A stretch of DNA of 8,190 nt from Clostridia bacterium (GTDB taxonomy: Bacteria > Bacillota > Clostridia > Oscillospirales > Acutalibacteraceae). Every line of letters starts with the position of its first letter. Position 1 is the stretch's first letter. The notes below the pieces were generated by a model. The model saw only the letters and a program-made list of their open reading frames with translations. It searched no databases and had not been told where the DNA came from. Positions 6,635 to 8,190 of the stretch are shown here, in pieces. The translations under genes were made by a program, and so were the position numbers. The stretch spans positions 1 through 8,190 of the forward strand of contig JAUNQL010000040.1 in NCBI GenBank assembly GCA_030536195.1, read 5' to 3'.

Positions 6635-7903
6635 TGTAAGCATCTCTAAGATCTCGTCATTAGAGTAGTATCTTGATGTTGTGTATGTACGAAGCTTGTT
6701 GGAGCTTGTGATAACTGGTTTGCTTGAGCAAAGTGGGTTATCCATGTACATAAGTGGGCAGATGTAACTGATGATTACGCCCATATCTGTAAGCTTCTTG
6801 TACTCAGGAAGCTTCTTAAACTCCTTAAGTACAGGAGTAGATGTTGTAAATACTGTAGGGATAGATACCTTCTTGTTGCCAGCAGCTGCAAGGCCTGCCT
6901 CGAGCTTTGCTGTCCAGTCCTTGAGCTGTTCAAGTGACATGTGAGGACAACCAAGGAAGCACATCTCTGGTGTTGCATTTGGATCCTTCCAAATGCATGG
7001 ATAGTTATCCTTAACACGCTGGAGTTCCTCATCTGTGATGATGTACTCCTTTGCGCCTTCTGCGATAAGCTTATCACCGAGCTCAACAGCCTCTGGTGTC
7101 AAGCCATCGATGTGGTAAAGGCCAACAGCACCGTTTGATGCTGTTGCAGCACCAAAGTCCTTGAGGTATGTCTTGGCAGCGTCGTTGAGCTCGTTGCCGA
7201 GATACTTATCAAGGCCATAAACGTATGGAACATCCTCCATAACCTTCATGCCGATTGCAGAACCGAGAATCTGAGCATCAGGCATCTTGGTTGTTTCAAG
7301 TTTTACTACCCAAGTAGCCTTTCGTCCCTCATCGGTCAAGAAACCGAAGTATGGAACATAGCCACAAACTGAACCGAAGAGTTCAAGAATACCGGAGTTT
7401 CTGTTGCAACGTGCGCCAAGAACTGAGTTTGCATAAACTACAGCTGATGACTCTGCCCAAGAGAGAACGTCTCCCTTCTTTGGCACGTTGCCAAGCTCAG
7501 GCATGTAGCATGTGCAAGTAAATGAATCATCGTTGAGAAGACCCAACTGCTTCATTTCCTTCTCATACCTACCCTGCTTGCTGTAAATAACCTTTGCTGC
7601 AGCCTTAGCAATAGGGCTCTGTGGAACTGCTGGATCATAAGGTCTTGGGTCACATGTAAATTTCTGACCTGAAAGACAGTTGTTATCGATGAGTTCCTGA
7701 TAAAGATCAAATACTGGGCCAAGGAACATGAGACCAAAGCTCAATACCAAGTGACCATACTCACTTGTTACTGGTACCATCTTCTCTGCGCCGAAGATTT
7801 CACCATACTTGACCATGGTCTGCATAACCTTGGCCATAGTTTCTCCTTTTGAGCCGTCAAGTATTGCTTGCTGCTCTGGAGTCAAAACCATTTTTGTTTC
7901 CAT
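6620..7903 (-). CDS. Aconitase-X catalytic (large) subunit
   Basis: A 427-residue Fe-S hydro-lyase subunit of the aconitase-X (AcnX, DUF521) family. Known members dehydrate cis-3-hydroxy-L-proline in bacteria or mevalonate 5-phosphate in archaea. Motifs in order: LTPEQQAILDG (7-17), MAKVMQTMVKYGEIFGAE (23-40), FTCTCYMPE (128-136), the family core LSWAESSAVVYANSVLGARC (147-166) followed by NRN (167-169), GYVPYFGF (181-188), FLGCPHMSLEQL (316-327), and a C-terminal segment with C382 and SSNKLRTYT (400-408). C319 and C382 sit where I recall the Fe-S ligands of the family; C130 and C132 are also conserved-looking. Large plus small subunits total 572 residues, close to fused bacterial AcnX. The start at 7903 has GGGAGG about 6 nt upstream. 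It is the first gene of the operon and faces the TetR-family gene. Family is firm; the substrate is undetermined. Confidence 0.9.
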   Translation of the reverse strand: METKMVLTPEQQAILDGSKGETMAKVMQTMVKYGEIFGAEKMVPVTSEYGHLVLSFGLMFLGPVFDLYQELIDNNCLSGQKFTCDPRPYDPAVPQSPIAKAAAKVIYSKQGRYEKEMKQLGLLNDDSFTCTCYMPELGNVPKKGDVLSWAESSAVVYANSVLGARCNRNSGILELFGSVCGYVPYFGFLTDEGRKATWVVKLETTKMPDAQILGSAIGMKVMEDVPYVYGLDKYLGNELNDAAKTYLKDFGAATASNGAVGLYHIDGLTPEAVELGDKLIAEGAKEYIITDEELQRVKDNYPCIWKDPNATPEMCFLGCPHMSLEQLKDWTAKLEAGLAAAGNKKVSIPTVFTTSTPVLKEFKKLPEYKKLTDMGVIISYICPLMYMDNPLCSSKPVITSSNKLRTYTTSRYYSNDEILEMLTKGVK

Positions 7904-7971
7904 AGTAACCTCCCAAAATGTATATAAAATTAATTTGTTCGAAAAAAGTAAAAGATTGTTAAATATTTCAC

Positions 7972-8000
7972 TTGCAAATATAACTTTCCCATGTTATTGT
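7972..8000 (+). promoter_or_regulatory. Probable sigma-A promoter of the TetR-family gene
   Basis: TTGCAA at 7972-7977 (4 of 6 to TTGACA) is followed after exactly 17 nt by TATTGT at 7995-8000 (4 of 6 to TATAAT). Transcription would start near 8006-8008, inside the palindrome at 8000-8022 and about 35 nt before the start codon. The geometry is ideal for self-repression by the regulator. Motif matches are partial, so this is a moderate-confidence call. Confidence 0.5.
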
Positions 8001-8022
8001 ATACGTGTACAGTACGTGTATA
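8000..8022. promoter_or_regulatory. Candidate TetR-family operator (23-bp imperfect palindrome)
   Basis: Centred on A8011, 9 of the 11 symmetric base pairs match: TATAC pairs with GTATA on the outside and GTAC with GTAC on the inside; only 8005/8017 and 8006/8016 break the symmetry. The same stretch also contains TACGTGTA twice, at 8002-8009 and 8013-8020, exactly 11 bp (one helical turn) apart. It overlaps the predicted start of transcription of the regulator gene and abuts possible operon promoter elements, so one bound dimer or pair of dimers could control both directions. Binding by the adjacent TetR-family protein is inferred from position. Confidence 0.6.
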
Positions 8023-8042
8023 GGAAAAGGAGAAATTATCCA

Positions 8043-8190
8043 ATGGACAGAAGAGTTAAGAAAACCCAGGCTGCTATTAGGAATGCATTTATCGATCTCA
8101 TTAAGGAAAAAGGCGATGTCAACACTATCACAATCAAGGAGATTGTCGACCGTGCTGATATTTCCCGTAGCACATTCTACACACACTACA
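8043..8190 (+). CDS. TetR/AcrR-family transcriptional regulator, N-terminal part only
   Basis: The first 49 codons of a divergently transcribed regulator, translated by hand; the rest lies beyond base 8190. The N-terminal helix (KKTQAAIRNAFIDLIKEKG, 6-24) and the helix-turn-helix (ITIKEIVDRADISRSTFYTH, 29-48) are a textbook TetR-type DNA-binding domain ending in the FYxHY motif. The start is supported by AAGGAGA at 8027-8033 with a 9-nt spacer. The ligand-binding domain is missing from view, so the inducer class cannot be guessed. Its divergent position next to a catabolic-type operon, with a palindrome between, suggests that it controls the operon and itself, most often as a repressor relieved by a pathway compound. 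Confidence 0.93.
   Translation, partial: MDRRVKKTQAAIRNAFIDLIKEKGDVNTITIKEIVDRADISRSTFYTHY

Larger units (their letters stand above)
7904..8042. promoter_or_regulatory. Divergent intergenic control region
   Basis: This 139-bp AT-rich stretch separates the minus-strand operon from the plus-strand TetR-family gene and is the only non-coding region of any size in the window. It holds the regulator's promoter, a 23-bp palindrome and both Shine-Dalgarno sequences. The operon promoter on the minus strand is not clear. Possible -10 boxes are TATATT (complement of 7977-7982), TATACA (complement of 7998-8003, inside the palindrome), and TTTATA (complement of 7923-7928) with TTTACT 18 nt upstream. The last would leave almost no leader before the Shine-Dalgarno at 7907-7914, so it is the least likely. 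No terminator or riboswitch-like fold was seen. Confidence 0.6.

Noticed and set aside
7923..7952. TTTACT / TTTATA as the operon promoter
   Set aside because: The spacing is 18 nt, but transcription would begin almost at the Shine-Dalgarno sequence and both boxes match the consensus weakly.
7968..8186. Minus-strand open frame of 72 codons across the regulator start
   Set aside because: It covers the TetR helix-turn-helix on the opposite strand and the intergenic promoter region; no ribosome binding site or homology is visible.

Overview
The window looks like a chromosomal piece of a strictly anaerobic, Clostridia-type Firmicute. This is an inference from strong AGGAGG-like ribosome binding sites, moderate G+C (judged by eye), oxygen-sensitive Fe-S enzyme families, and a flavoenzyme resembling the BaiCD/BaiH enoate reductases of gut clostridia. 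No rRNA, tRNA, CRISPR array or mobile element was seen.

Layout: seven genes lie head to tail on the minus strand and occupy almost the whole window, read from 7903 down to 1. In order of transcription they are: the large subunit of a two-subunit aconitase-X enzyme (6620-7903); its small swivel-domain subunit (6181-6618); an M28-peptidase-like protein with a PA insert and a remodelled metal site (4757-6154); a 684-residue FMN/[4Fe-4S]/FAD ene-reductase (2686-4740); a CooC/AcsF-type nickel-insertase ATPase (1900-2673); a 235-residue protein resembling an isolated middle domain of acetyl-CoA synthase (1206-1913); and an N-acyl-D-amino-acid-deacylase-type amidohydrolase that runs off the left edge (1-1189). 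Gaps run from 1 to 26 nt, one pair overlaps by 14 nt, and every gene has its own Shine-Dalgarno sequence, so this is almost certainly one operon. A divergent TetR-family regulator starts at 8043 and runs off the right edge. The 139-bp region between it and the operon holds a 23-bp imperfect palindrome, the likely TetR operator.

How the genes may work together (inference): two amide-hydrolase-like proteins, a hydroxy-acid dehydratase of the aconitase-X type and an ene-reductase suggest an anaerobic route that opens or deacylates an amide compound, dehydrates a hydroxy acid and reduces the resulting double bond. The substrate cannot be read from the sequence.

The unexpected part is the CooC-like ATPase overlapping a stand-alone acetyl-CoA-synthase-like protein, with no CO dehydrogenase or full acetyl-CoA synthase in view. 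This suggests a metal-centre assembly pair serving this pathway, or an uncharacterised ACS-derived protein. It is the best candidate here for an undescribed system.
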